Positions 39,283 to 52,216 of a stretch of DNA of 64,000 nucleotides are shown piece after piece. The notes under the pieces were generated by a model. It ran no database searches and was not told the DNA's origin. It saw only the letters and a list, made by a program, of their open reading frames with translations. The position numbers were made by a program, and so were the translations under genes. The stretch spans positions 930,001-994,000 of the forward strand of contig VXAZ01009672.1 in the NCBI GenBank assembly GCA_013399875.1, in the 5' to 3' direction. This stretch comes from Gymnorhina tibicen. Lineage: Eukaryota; Chordata; Aves; Passeriformes; Artamidae. How positions within the stretch are numbered: the stretch's first letter is position 1; each line of letters starts with the position of its first letter.

Positions 39283-42200
39283 ACAGCTTAAAAGTGTTAG
39301 AGACAAACTATTAAGGAAAAAAAAAAAAGAAAAAGAAAAAAAAAGCAACCTCAGTCTACCCTTGCTCTTACACCACTAGATAAGTCAAAATATTGAAATA
39401 ATATTAGAGTAGAACAGCACTAATACTTTAGCAGACTTTGACATGAAATTGTGGAAAATCCTCTCATGATTTACTTTGGATTTGTTTATCTGTTCTAGAT
39501 TTGGGGTATTTTCTCCCCCTGCAGATTTCCATTTGTTTTAGCATATATACCAAAACCGGGCTGCTATTGCTATGCAAATTGTTTAATTCAGATTTCTTTT
39601 TATAGTAGCTTTTGTTTCAAAGGCTTGCATAACTTGCTAAGGAACTCATGCTTTAAAAATATACATACTGAAAACAAATTAACATTTTCTGCAGGAGGTT
39701 TCAAATAACTGTACAAAGGGGAGCTAAAAAGGAAAAAAATCAATTATCCTTTTAAGTGGGGTATCAGAAGTGAGACTTTTTAAGTTACTTGAAGGTTATA
39801 ATGGATGAGCTTGTTCAGACACAGAATACAATTTCAAACACAATGCAATTTCAGAAGCAAGTTTCCTTGGTTCCAATAATGTACCTCCCTGAAAAGAGAC
39901 TTTATTTGGACCAGAGACACACAAACATCCCACTTTTCCAAAGAAGCCTCCTTAACGTCCACAGTGAACTGCATCATCAATGTCTTTTGGCCTTCAAAGC
40001 TCCAGCTTCAGACCACCCTGAGACATAGCCTGTGCCCTGTGGCCACAAGCACAGACTTTGAGTCTTCATGGTGCTGAATGTTCTACAGCACAGAACCTGG
40101 AACTGGGCAGGTGAACGTGGCAGGCAAGACAACACACAAACACACGGCATAGACACATGAGTTGGGTTTGTAGGACGAAGGATTGGTCTTCACTAATATT
40201 ACCATACCAGGTTTGATTTCTGGCCAACTTGTATCACAAACTCTGCCTTTTCTTCTTTTTTGGTTTGGCTTTTTGTGTATTCAAAATGACTTGCACTTGC
40301 ATTCATATTGGGAATTCTTTTCAAACACATGACAGGCACAGAGCAGGTGTTCACACTGAAATTCTTTGCTTACTTTCATCTGACCATTGCAGGAGAATGT
40401 ACTTTTCATCTCTGAACTGCAATGCATTCTACCATGTTCCTTTAATGATGTAGCTAGTAGTAACTAGCCAAGAGGATTCTGAAATTAGTTCTTTCTACAG
40501 TTTCTGGATATGATGAAAAGCACTCAAAAATATCTAGAATCTCCTTGATATTTTACCATTCAAGACAGCATTATTATCTTCAGGAATGCAATATTCTGAA
40601 AAGACAGTTCTGCCCATCAAATTTCACCAAAAGTCATGGAAAATTAGACATGTTTTTTATTTGTAGAAGAATAGAACCAAGGAAAAAACTTCATGCTTCA
40701 AGCAGTGACTGACAGTCTTTGTAACTTCCACACATTTTGTGACTGTATTATTGAGATGTCTATTCCATGAATTGCACAAGTTTAATCAGACAGTAAAGAA
40801 CAAGCAGCAATACAGGGGCAGACAATTTCTATTAGGCTAATATCCCAATTCTTGACTGAAGCATTGAAACCAAGGACAGCCTTGCCTCATACAGGCATCC
40901 ACACATCCCCAAAGAACAGCAACTCCTCTCTCAATAAACAGTCAATACGCCACAAGTGTTATGAGATAACCCCCAAGCTTTCTGAGCGACTGAGACTCTA
41001 CATCCTAATTTTGGCTTGATTTCAGAACTGCCACTGGCACAAGCTGAAAAGACTAGAAAAGCAGAAACAACAAAGCATTGAGCTGACTAAAAGAGTTCAC
41101 AGAAAAAAAAACCCCAGAACTTCTGACTGTCCCAAGAGAACCGAGGTGTCTGAAAGAACCAGAATGTATGAAACTGTAAACTGGAGTAAGAAATTAAAGG
41201 ATGCTGCTTTAATGTACTCTTCTCTCAAGCTTAGTCTCCTTAATTAAAAAACAAATAAATAAAAAAGGGCTTTTGAGACAACCATCCATCCACTGTATCC
41301 ATGAATAAACAGAGACTTCTAAGGGGAAGAAATGCACAGAGAACTCTGGAGACATGGTGCAGAAACCCAGATGATATTAAAGGAAGATCTCAACTTGTCA
41401 TGTTCTGGATCACATCCTCCACTTTCCATAGGCAGCAAGGGAGCACTAGATTTCTATTCACCTACATGATATACCTGGTGTTAGTAAAAGAGTAAGTGCT
41501 CTTCTATCCACACACTGTAGCAGATTGTACAGTAGAAGATTTCTACCCATCCAACTAAGAGACAAAAGCCCAGAGGAGGTAGTTATGCTAAAGCAGAGTA
41601 TTATAAACATATATCCCAAATAGGCTGAAGCTGACAATCCAGAAAATCTTAAGTATATGCCACAGGAGTATAATTAGACAGCCAAGCAAGAATCTGCCTG
41701 TCTTCACCATTTCCATCTTTTCCCCTTGTCTTCCCTGAAGCATACCATTTATCAGCGTACAGAGATGCTCAATCAGATTAGATATTAGAGGTGTCTTGCT
41801 ACTAAATTTTAGCTGCTTGCATAGTGATGCAAGCTACTTACCAACTCCAGGGCTACAGACTTGCTAGGCAATCAAAAAAAGAAACCTTGGAGTCAAAACC
41901 AAGCAATTGACTTGACAGTTTTCAAAATAATGTAAATGATGCTACATTTCAGCAGTTCTCATCAGTCATGCAAAAGAAGCCAAAGCTCTGTGCAATAAAC
42001 AGTGTGTGGCACTATTACGAGAGAGATTTTACACTTGTACATACATCAGTAGCCAGCAGACTTTCAAAGTGTAATACCCCATTCAGAGATTTCCCTGCAT
42101 CTGCCCTCTTAGAGCCACAATACACAGAAGATGCAGCAGGGCATTTGCAATCAGAAATCAAGGCTTACAGAAGTATACACTTAGGAAATTAGCACTGTTT

Positions 42201-43777
42201 TAAACACTACTTCAGAAAGCTCACAGAATTTTTAAGAAGGCAATATCATAATGAAAAGTCATTTAAGACTAGGAAGATTTTTCAGTATTGAGCAGCCCAA
42301 CTATAAAAATTCCCTCCAGTTCTGGATTTCATAGAATTACAATGCATATGATTGAACTATCTAATGAATAATTAAGTGGCAGAATGGTATAATCAATATA
42401 ATGAAATAAAAAGCAGAAGTAAATATCGGTTAGTCCAACAAGTTACACAAAGCTGTGTATTCAAAACCATACAGACCAACACTTTGACTGGTGACAGAGC
42501 ACTGTATTTTTTAAAACTTAATGAATAGGTAAGAAATAAAGTCTTGTAACTTTTTGTTGTTGGTATCAACCCAGTATCAGTTGATAAGGCAGAAGTTTCC
42601 AAGAACACCCATGATTTGCCTTTAGTGCTCTTCCCCATCTGTATCACTGATACCAAGTCTCATTTTTGCTTCTCTCACCATGAGACTGTACAAAATTTCC
42701 ATTTGTAACCTGGTGCCTCTAACCCTGCCCTTAGCCATAACCTGAACTATGAACACCCAGCACAGAACACTTCATAAGCAACTTGCAGCCATCAAACCTA
42801 GACCTGCAGACTCTGCTGTGTGATCAATGAATTCAATTCCTTATGATGCTGTTCATAATCCTAACCTAATCTCATCCTGGAAAAAACCATATACCATTAT
42901 CTTCTGACATGACAGGCTTGCAGAAGCTGAAAAATTAGCCACTAAAACCTTCCAATGTTTAAACTCATGCTTAAGTCTATGGGGAATAATTGACAAGACA
43001 ATAACTCTTTCAAGCAAAACAGAACACCATCTCCCTACAAAACTCACCACAGTTTTGGTTATTTCTCCTTCCTTCCATGTTGCCTAAAGCTGTTTCTTCA
43101 CTCCATCCATACTGTATTCCCAAACCAAGAATACCAAGGCAGATATCCTTTCCCAGTCTCAAAGAAATACTCAACTTTAAAGAAAACATATTGCCCCCTG
43201 ACCAGATGAGCTATTTTAGAACCATTTCAGCATCGTTAAAGCCTGTGTTCTGACAAGCAAAGGAAAATCCCATTCACAGATCAAAAAATAACTGTATAAT
43301 TTGGAAACTATTTGTTTCTTAGAAAACAATCAGGTTTTTTCGGCAGGAACAATGTCCTGCCAAAGTAGGAGTAAAATTACCAGAAGCACTCGAGTGCTGT
43401 ACTCTTAGGTATGTAACTATTGACTTGTTTATACAGCTCACAATGCAGTCTCTAGCTGTTTCTGAGATCATGCACACATGCATTAGAAATACAATCTTCA
43501 ATTTTGTGTTTAAAAAAAAATAATGTAAATTACCCATTTCCATACATGAGCTTAAAGGCACTCGTTTTCGTATATATATAGCAGGAAGGCTACTATTCAA
43601 ATGTTCAAAATGTTCAGTCTTTCCAACAGGCTCTTTGAACACAGAGCTATGATTTCCTTCACTGGATATTCTAATACCTCTAACACCAGCAGTCTTTTTT
43701 TCTTTTTTTAAGCTGGCTTTTTGCATCAAGTTGTCATCTATGACACAAAACTCGTGTACATGTGAAATTAAGACCAC
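39283..43777. other. Intergenic, no gene recognised
   Basis: AT-rich sequence with a poly(A)-type run at 39316-39345. The 152-codon minus frame at 43319-43777, ending against the LTR, has no recognisable domain. Nothing else supportable. Confidence 0.45.
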
Positions 43778-43781
43778 ATAT

Positions 43782-44137
43782 TGTAACTGGCCAAAGGCAG
43801 TGTATGGGGAGAGCTAAGAAGCACATGGCAGCACAAAGGAGCCCATGGCGGCACAGACCCTGGGGGGAGGAGGTGTCACGCAGCAGACCCCAGCAGAGGA
43901 GCCTGCCAGAAGCTGACGGGCGGGGGAGCAGCGCATGATCACCCCACAGAAGGACATTTAGAAGGTGCGCTGCTGACGTGGCAACATAGGATAGGTCACG
44001 TAGTGAGAATTGCCATGTAAGGAAATACTGTGCCCTGAAGAAGTGTATAAAACCAGCTAGTTTCCTTCGAATAAAGGATCCAGATTCAGATTCCCACCCA
44101 GAGAAGTCCGTGTTTCAAACACTGACAGCAGTGCACA
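43782..44137 (+). mobile_element. Solo LTR with TATA box, poly(A) signal and 4-bp target duplication
   Basis: Starts TGTAACTGGCCAAAGGCAG and ends ...GACAGCAGTGCACA. It is flanked by ATAT on both sides (43778-43781, 44138-44141). It holds TATAAAA at 44046-44052 and AATAAA at 44070-44075, spaced as in a compact retroviral LTR. The 356-base length and 4-bp duplication fit a gammaretrovirus-like element, but a 4-base AT repeat is weak evidence. It is GC-richer than its flanks. Confidence 0.75.
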
Positions 44138-44141
44138 ATAT

Positions 44142-45164
44142 TGCAGGAAATAAAATCAGCAATACGTGATGGCACGACTTTGTTGCTTTTTCATAAAAAT
44201 TAGGTTCTTCAGTTAGACCAGACTACACAGAATGGACAATTAAGTGTGGTTTTGCAGGATGAGACTGTCATGCAGGCATTTTACAGCTATTCAGCTTGGA
44301 AGGTATGGGCTACATCCATGCTATCTAACTTCTTCCAGCTTAACAATTCTTTTTCTTTTTGTCTCTCCATACAAGAACCAGAAGAATTTTACATGAGGAC
44401 AAATATTAACAGTCCTGTCCTTCCAACCAATGGAGCAGTAACCTATGGGCTACTCAAATCACTTTTTAAAAATTCAAGAATTAAAAAAAAACAATGCCCA
44501 GAAGTAAATAAAATCATATTTCACACAACAACAACAGTAGTATTCTGACACTCCTGGAAGAGAAATCAGAACTACGAAAAGTCACTAGTGAATTTCTACA
44601 ATAAACACAATGTTAACTATTCAAGTCATTAGTACACAAACACAAAAGCTGTGCTGAAAAACTGTTACCATCGACTCTAAAAGGAAGTAGATTAGGATCA
44701 CGGTTTGCAATATCAGTGTTTTTTGACTGCAACAGAAACTAAATTTAGACCCAGTTACATAAAAAATACTAATAGCCTTAACACTTTTAATCAGCATAAG
44801 AGGTTTAGAGATACACAAATGATTTAAAGTCTGTTGACTAGTTTTATACTGCTTTTGCAATATTGTGCATTAGTAAAGTCAGGGAGATTATGAAAGAAAT
44901 ACTAAAGCATAATAAAATTACGTAAAACATGAAACATGAACATGAAAAGCAGGCTATACAGAGGTTTGAAACATTGATGCTAAGAGAAATTTTACCAGAG
45001 AACGTCAAAAACATAACTCCTCTGTAGATTCTTGCAGCATGGAAGTTAATCTAACCAGGTATTGCAAACCAAGTACCTGGTAGGTTCAGAAAATAGGCTG
45101 TACTCTTTATAAATGCAGAATTAACTTGTGTGATTCTACAAAGGGAAAAGAATAAAACACTTAC
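44142..45164. other. Intergenic, no feature recognised
   Basis: AT-rich with only short open frames. No repeat or RNA gene recognised. Confidence 0.5.
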
Positions 45165-45442
45165 TATCTTCATACTGTTGCAAACTGCTGATCCATGACT
45201 AGCACAACAGCACGAAGCAATCTGGCAGCCTTTCAAATGCCAAGTCTGGCACGGTGACGGGCAATATGCTCCGCCAGCTGTGCAACTCCTTCAGGAGCTG
45301 CAAAACAGCAGAAAAAGTAATTCCCTGATGATTTTTCAGAGCAGTTCATTACTATGTCTTGCAGAGCACCTGCCAATAATTTACGAGGTATTGCTGACGT
45401 CATGTTCAGAGGTTTTTGCTCCATGAGAGTTGAACGAGTTCT
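45165..45442 (-). other. Exon-like segment of an unknown transcript
   Basis: On the minus strand the segment is bounded by acceptor TTGGTTGTTTTCAG (ending 45443) and a consensus donor GTAAGTG (from 45164). A second strong acceptor, TTTTTCTGCTGTTTTGCAG, ends at 45298 inside it. The interval 45230-45300 is locally CpG- and GC-richer. One frame is open from the first acceptor to a stop at 45233-45235 (ends LAEHIARHRARLGI). Another is open from the inner acceptor to a TAG (begins LLKELHSWRSILPVTVPDLA). I recognise neither product. It could be a non-coding transcript exon, a lineage-specific gene exon or chance; no partner exon could be linked. Confidence 0.3.
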
Positions 45443-47799
45443 CTGAAAACAACCAAATATACAATAATATTGTCCTAACAGAAATAATTACTTGGATATG
45501 CTATACCTGTTGCCCCAGACGTGGCAAAATTACAAAATGATTGGCAATGTTATCACACCCAATCTCACACTTTTTGATATGTAAACCACACCATGAAAAT
45601 ATTTTCAGGTTCACATCATGAAGCGTATGCAACAAGCTAGTTAGGTAAATGTGGGTAACCTTTTTTTTTTTTGCTGACCATTTTTTCTTTATTTGACCAG
45701 TTCATTGCAGTGGCATCAGAGAACATTCCTTAGAAGCCTGTTCCTATCACCGCATCCTAGGCAGATACAGAAATTAAATGGCTGCCAGTCCTACTAAGTT
45801 TTGGTGATGATTAAGTTGTAACTACATCACATTTTTTCCTTTCAAGGATCTTTCAAAATCCTCTTGTACAATTTCACTACAAAATTTGAGTGTTACCGCT
45901 GATAGACGTATTACCTACCTGCTTCAGAATTATTTCTGAGAAACTTAGGTAATAACAGCTGAGATGAGCACACTATAAAACTTACACAGATGGACTTAAA
46001 AGATTAAACACCCCACACTTCGAAACAACTACTGTAAAATAAGCTGTACTGGAAAATAAAGTATGATACCTGTGTGGTCAGTCACATTTTTGCTCTTTCT
46101 ACAAAAATATAAACAGCTGGAAAGGGAGCAGTTCTCCGGATTAGTTTAACTGCAACGGTATTACATAAAACTACAACCTTAAACCCCAATAAAAGGTTAT
46201 CTTTCAACCTCTAGACTATTAATAATTTTTTTTTCTTTGCTAGAACTCAGTGATCTAAACTGCCTCACTCCAAATTAGAGTTCTTGTTCTGATTTACCAA
46301 ACTGAAAGCAGTTGAGTAAATGACTGCGTATCACAACATGGTTCAGAACTGGTGAGACAACTAAACAAGACTTCTTGCAGACAAGGCAACTGAGTTAAGT
46401 GACAACTTGAAGACGGTATCAGTGAAACCACCTCTTGAGAAATCGATCACTTCAAGAGTTCTTGCTTAACAACTCTGTTGTTAAAGAGTTCATTCTTCAC
46501 ACCTATATATTCCTATAAACTAATAAGCCACAAACAAAGGGAAAAAGTAATTTTGGTTACATCTAAAAATAAAAACCCTCAACATTTTGAAGATGGAATT
46601 TTTATTTACTTGCAAAAGTTCTGACGCTCTTATTGACATTAAATGTTATGCTTTATTTTCTACATCTTAAATACCAGCAAGGGCATAGTGGCCACTACCA
46701 CACAACATGATGAATTCTCTCCATTGGTTTCCCATGCAATTTTCCAGAGTCAGTTTTACAAAAGCCGGTATCAGCCTTAGGCCAAGTTCAACAGAAAGCT
46801 TGTTGTTTGGGCTGTATTATTTTTTAACTGAAATGACCACCATTGCAAATTTCTTTAGAATCATTTGTCAAAAATATTTAGAGAAGAACTTTTAGAGAAG
46901 TTTTTATCACTTCCAAAAAGCTGCACTGAAAATGAAAAATATTTAAGAAAAGCCTGCACAACTGAAATAATGTATTTTCTCATTACCTAAATTGGTGACT
47001 GCCAGATTGCAGTTACAAACTATACTTTTTGGCAGATGTTTAGTTCGTTATCATTCAGCTGTTGAATCACAGATCCAGCTTGCATCACCTAAGAGGATTA
47101 TGCAACAACAGGCAGGTTTTTACTGCTAAAAGCTCGTACAGCAAACCTGCTTCTTCTAACCTTTAGAGTTTGTATGGATCCTTCTCTTTCAGGAAAACAG
47201 TTACAGGGCTTACTGGAAGTTCTACTAAATAATGCAGGAGTGAAGTTGTTTTTTTGACTTTTACTTTTTATCACAGTGGTAATACATAAACTATCAAAGA
47301 GAGTAAAATTTGAAGGTCGCTGCATGAAACAATCTTGTTTTCCCACACACTTGTAACTCTATTCCTCTTCTACCACTGTGAGGAAGTGTTATTGAGCTGA
47401 AAGGAAGGATCAGTTCCCTTACCACGGAACTGCAACCACTCCTCAGAGTTCCTCTGCCAGAAAACACTAAGACATCCTTTACAACACAGAATTAAGAATT
47501 TTATTAATGTAATTAGTGTAGTTGATCTGAAACATGTTCTTTCATCCCTTGGTTAATACTGGTCAAGCAGTATGATGTACATTAACAGTTCACAACATAT
47601 ACTGCTTATCATGCAATTTTAAATCATCCAAACCATTCAATGAAATATTGTCCTTCCAATACCCTTCATGGAAATGAGTTTCTACAAAAGCTTGTGTTAT
47701 AATGGAAGCTTTCAACTTCACTAGAAATAAAAAAAGTACTCTTAAAGATGGTTACTGCTCACTTCAACTTCGGCTAACCACCCTGGTCTGTACTTGCAG
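45443..47799. other. Intergenic, no gene recognised
   Basis: AT-rich with a T12 run at 45661-45672. An open minus frame at 47098-47346 begins without an ATG (GTG) and lacks splice context. I also weighed 47630-47740 on the minus strand, which follows an acceptor-like TTTATTTCTAG, and do not consider it supported. Confidence 0.45.
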
Positions 47800-48496
47800 G
47801 AAACAAGCCATGCAAAAAGACTCCCAAAAGAAACGCTGATGATGCAGGATGGACATGATCTGGCAATGTGCTCTTGCAGCCCAGAGAGCCAATTGTATCC
47901 TGGACTGCAAAGAAAGAAGCGTGGGCAGCAGAGTGAGGGAAGGGATTCTGCCCTCTACTCCACTCTGGTGAGATCCCACCTGAAACACTGCATCCAGATC
48001 TGGGGTCCCCAGCACAGGAAGGACATGGACCTGGTGGAGCGACTGCAGAGGAGGGCCACGAAGATGATCAGGGGGCTGGAGCACCTCTCCCATGAAGACA
48101 GGCTGAGAGAGTTGGGGTGGTCTAGACTGGAAAAGAGAAACCTCTGGGGAAACCTTACAGCACCTTCCAGTACTTAAAGGGGTCCTACAGGAGAGCTGGA
48201 GAGAGACTTTTTACAAGGCTGTAAGTGAAAGGACAAGAGGGAATGGCTTTAAACTGAAAGAGAGTAGGTTTAGATTAGGTACTAGAAGAAATTCTTCACT
48301 GTGAGTGGGGGTGACATACTGGCACAGGCTGCCCAGAGAAGTAGTGGATGGCTTATTTCTGGAAGTGCTCAAGGCCAGGCTGGAAAGGGCTTTGAGCAAC
48401 CTGGTCTAGTGGAAGGTGTCCACGCCCGTGGCAGCGCACTGAAACAAGATGATCTTTAAGGCCCCTTCCAAACCAAACCATTCTATGATTCTATGA
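47800..48496 (+). mobile_element. CR1 LINE 3' fragment, about 700 bp
   Basis: The longest CR1 copy here. It runs from the end of the reverse-transcriptase frame (TGCAAAAAGACTCCCAAAAG, GACTGCAGAGGAGGGCCACG, GGCTGAGAGAGTTGGGGTGG) through the 3' UTR (GTTTAGATTAGGTACTAGAA, ACTGGCACAGGCTGCCCAGA). It finishes at the terminal TTCTATGATTCTATGA. It is 5'-truncated. The open frames of 109 and 127 codons over it belong to the element or its complement. Confidence 0.95.
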
Positions 48497-48897
48497 AATT
48501 TTGATCTTTGTACTATATCTCTTATCCAATAAAAAAGAGTCTCAAAAGAACGTAACACTTAGCACTGTTCATAGTATTTTAAAAAATAAATGTTAACAGG
48601 CAATTTTATAGACTCTTTTGATGTAGTTTCATTATCCCATTTTGAACCACCATTGGTTTCCTACACACTTTTCAGACCAAGAGCTAAAATTCTGTTTACC
48701 AGATACATTTCTTTATCAGATTTGACTGTGAGATCATCTTCCCCAGCGCTTCCTTTACAAAACTATGAAAACATCTCTAAAAGCCATGAAACAGAATATC
48801 ATGCAACATTCAGATTCTTACAGTAAGATTACTTTTGACAAAGAATCAAAAAATTTTAGTAGTTTTTGTGGTTTAGGAATGGTATTCTCCCATTTAG
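48497..48897. other. Unassigned 400-base segment between two transposons
   Basis: Open on the plus strand for 78 codons (48590-48826) and broken on the minus strand. No family likeness. Treated as non-coding. Confidence 0.4.
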
Positions 48898-49278
48898 TGT
48901 GCCCACCAAAACACTCCAAACCATGAGCCACTTGTTTGCTCCTCCCTTCCCCTCTCCCTCCCCTGCTGGGGCTGAAGAGAAGAACTGGAGTCACAAAAAG
49001 TGAAGATCATGGGTTAAGTAAGAACAACTCACCAGAAACAGCAATGAAATAAGAAAATGAACAGTTACAGCAACAACATTAATAACAAAAGTGTACAAGG
49101 GAAGTGAGCGATTCCCATGCGAATACTCACCCCTACACCAAACGGAGCCCAACAATACCCGACCAGGAAGGGACCCCTTCCCCATTCTTGGAAAATGACC
49201 TGAGGTGGCATAGAATAACCTCTGGATCCTGGCCATGCCCCTCCTGGCTGCTGCAAAAAATTAACCCTGTCCTGGACA
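48898..49278 (-). mobile_element. Solo LTR of the TGTCC family
   Basis: On the minus strand it begins TGTCCAGGACAGGGTTAATT, contains GGATCCAGAGGTTATTCTAT, GGGTCCCTTCCTGGTCGGGT and GAGTATTCGCATGGGAATCG, and ends near TTTTGGTGGGCACA. This order matches a common bird LTR. I find no clear target-site duplication, so the ends are approximate. Open frames at 48991-49466 on both strands are LTR sequence. Confidence 0.75.
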
Positions 49279-51363
49279 GAACCAAGTTTAAGTGCTTACC
49301 CCAGGCAATACACTTCCCTTTCCTACCTGCAGTATTAATATATGTCATGCCTTATCAAAGAAATCTTGATTCTGTACAAAACAAGTGGTTTAGGGTACAA
49401 CCATCTATAAAAACTATTCAGATTGGAGGGTGGGGAGGGAGGGTGTCTCTGCTTCTTAATTCCTAATGAATAGCATTTGACTCCAATTAAAAGCTAGTAG
49501 AGATATGGGAAAATCCTTACATTTCCAAGCAAGTTGTAGCAGCAAGTAGATCTCAAATGCTGTCACAAGACTGATATTCTGACAGAATGCTGGGCATCCT
49601 ACCTTTCCATGAACAGCATATTTTAAGAAGTGGATCTGGGTAAGTCTAAATATTGCTGAAGAATGGAGAAGATTTTTAGCTTCATTTCACCTTCACTTCA
49701 CATTGTCAAAGTAAAATGATTAAAAATGAAACTGTCACAAACAGTGTTATTTAACACAGGGTTATGAGTTAAGCTGTGTTTTGATAATAGGAACAGCATA
49801 ATAATTAATGCCAGAATTATTTTTTTATCATACGAGTTCTGCTTCTGCATTCCCTTAATCTTTTAAAACATGTCTTTCCATTCTACTACATAGGTACAGG
49901 AAGAAGAGACTACAAAAGCTAGGATTTACCCACAAGTACTACACACATTGGGGATGGAAGAAGGCAAGTTTCCACCTTTCCTGTGTCTCCACACACCCTT
50001 GGCTCTTCTTATCTGAGGAATCTGAACTGTCCAGGAGCCTTGGAAGGAAATTTTCTCAAATGGTGAACACCAAAACTAGGTTTGAAGTTAATGTTCTTAC
50101 CCTCAAGAGCAACAGATTAGCGATTAAGAGACGGTACCCCTTGTCACATTTTCACAGCTAATGAAGAAAATGTAGAAGTCAGAAAATACAACTTACAGAT
50201 CATGGCAGCACTGACATTTTGTGAAGGTAAGGGGAAATTAATCTTTTAGTTCAAATACAAACAAGAAGCTGACTTGTAACTGAAAATTATACAGAGAAGT
50301 TCAACTGCTGTCTACAGCAAATCATAGTTAAGAACATATCAGGGAACTGACAGCAGAATAGGCAAAATTAATGGACATTGGCTTCAGGTGCACACTGCTT
50401 ACAAGTACTGAACGCACAGCTGAGGAGCACACCTGCTCCACAGCACCAGCAGAGCCTGTGATACATTTTCTACAGATGCCCAGAACTCCAGTTCCAGCAC
50501 TCAGCTGACTACTGTCACCTTGCATGTCAGCTTTCTAGGTCTGATTTCACACTTCAGCCACCCTTATGCTGAATAGACTAAAATAAGAAGTTAACTGTTT
50601 TGCTTATACTTGAGCCTTTTCCTCAGGGATGGCACTAATTTGGGGTTCTCTGTCAGCACACTCTAGAATTTAGTGACTGATAACACTAAAATGTTGTTGA
50701 TCTTAGCTGGATTTGTATCAGTAGGTTAGAAAAACAAACAAAACTGATAGAAAGGTTTCTGATCACACTGTGTTGTCTTTATCTTTTTCTTAAAAACAGC
50801 ACTATTTTTTACTTCCTAAGGGGTTTTTTCTTTATTAGTATATTCCATGCAGGTGTATGTAATCCCATCCTAAGCCCTCAAGGCAGAAGTCCTAAGGCCA
50901 ATATGATTATGTACAAAGTAACTCACTTTATAAAAGTTCACTAGTATCAGCAACAATAGTAATACAATAGTATTCAGCAACAAGTGTTCAGCATCATACA
51001 GATTTACATAGCATTGCTACAAAACCAGAGCATTTCTATGAAGTTCTGGTTGCCAATATAAGGGAAATACACATTTTTCCAGACTGTTAAGAAAAAGCCC
51101 CAGAACACTGAGCCATCTAGTTATCCTTAGATTTTCTTTGTGTAAGAAAATACATTCTCACTCAGCTTTACATTTTCAAATTTTTTACATTTCGTGTATA
51201 TAGTTCTACCAGATGTTTAACACAGTCTTCACTTTTAAGTTACTATTTTAAACAGAATAGTCTGTAGATCAGATAGAAAATTTTTGTTGAGAATGAATTG
51301 CAAAGTAAATTAGCTTTCCATTGATAGCCCACAGGGCTATTTTTTGCCACTTTTTCAAAAGGT
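49279..51363. other. Region below the presumed CPSF2 poly(A) site
   Basis: AT-rich, with one more AATAAA on the minus strand (50831-50836). The 65-codon minus frame at 50328-50525 has no family likeness. It may be part of a longer CPSF2 3' UTR, or intergenic. Confidence 0.45.
50831..50836 (-). terminator. Second candidate CPSF2 poly(A) signal AATAAA
   Basis: A further AATAAA on the gene strand about 1.75 kb after the stop. It could define a longer 3' UTR isoform, or be a chance hexamer in AT-rich DNA. Confidence 0.2.
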
Positions 51364-51369
51364 TTTATT
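51364..51369 (-). terminator. Candidate CPSF2 poly(A) signal AATAAA
   Basis: The plus strand reads tttatt, hence AATAAA on the gene strand. It is the first canonical hexamer I find after the CPSF2 stop. Its use is inferred from position only. Confidence 0.35.
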
Positions 51370-52141
51370 TAAGCATACACACAAAGAACATATATTACAT
51401 TGCTGTTTCATGTAAAAGAGCAAACAACTCTTCACTGCCAAAGCTGGTGTTTCACACATGGACAGGGAAGAAAAGGATTAAATAAACTCAAGAGGCCATT
51501 TGTTTTCATAAGTTAATTTCTGAGAAATTAATGAACTCAAAACTGTGCTTATCTTCACCTAAAAAGTAACGTCAATTCCTAGCATCAGCAGCTACAATAA
51601 ATCTCACTGTCAACTAGAACAGAGCATGGCACAAAATCATTAAGTACATCACATGAACTCAGATTTCAAGAGAAAAGACGTTCCTGAACTTGGGTCATGG
51701 GACTCTGAACAAACAGCAGTGCATGGATAAAGGCTTTAGACTTTGAAAAGTATTAAAATCAGAACTTGGAAAAGGTTTTACAATTGGCATAATTTTGCAA
51801 GAGCTAGGAGTTACAAATTCTGTAAGTTTGTGCAGAAGTTTCTCTGAAGCACAATTATTGCATTTTTAACTGCCTGAAAATATCATCCAATCTTCTTAGA
51901 GTAATTGCCCAAGTAATTTTTTTATCCTGCAGATTAATACTTTCATATAGAATATGAAATGGTGTTTCAGAACAAATCAGTAAGATGAAACAGATACAGC
52001 ATTAAGATGCAGCCAGATTAACACTGGGGAAACTTTATGTAGTCTAGCTTTAAGTATGCTGTTAATAATGTACTTCAACTAACCTCAGTTTAAAAACAAA
52101 AGAGGAAAATATTTGAGACTGTTCCCCAAATCAAACTTATT

Positions 52142-52216
52142 AAAAAAAACCCCAAACAACCGAAACCAAAAAAAACCACACAGAAACCAAAACGAACAAA
52201 ACCAAAGAAACCAAAG
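52142..52216. repeat. A/C-rich low-complexity tract
   Basis: About 75 bases made of short runs such as AAAACCCC, AAACCAAA and GAAACC. It lies within the presumed CPSF2 3' UTR; on the gene strand it would be a T/G-rich run. No longer regular unit. Confidence 0.7.

Noticed and set aside
43319..43777. A 152-codon minus-strand open frame next to an LTR
   Set aside because: No domain, low-complexity Lys/Ser content, and no splice context. Long chance frames are common in this window.
47764..48177. Open frames of 109 and 127 codons
   Set aside because: They lie mostly within the CR1 copy; the sequence matches the CR1 3' region, not a host gene.
47098..48830. Possible multi-exon minus-strand gene built from open frames at 47.1, 47.7 and 48.7 kb
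   Set aside because: Pieces look protein-like by eye, but the implied introns and frames do not connect. One piece has an in-frame stop and the interval is split by a CR1 copy.
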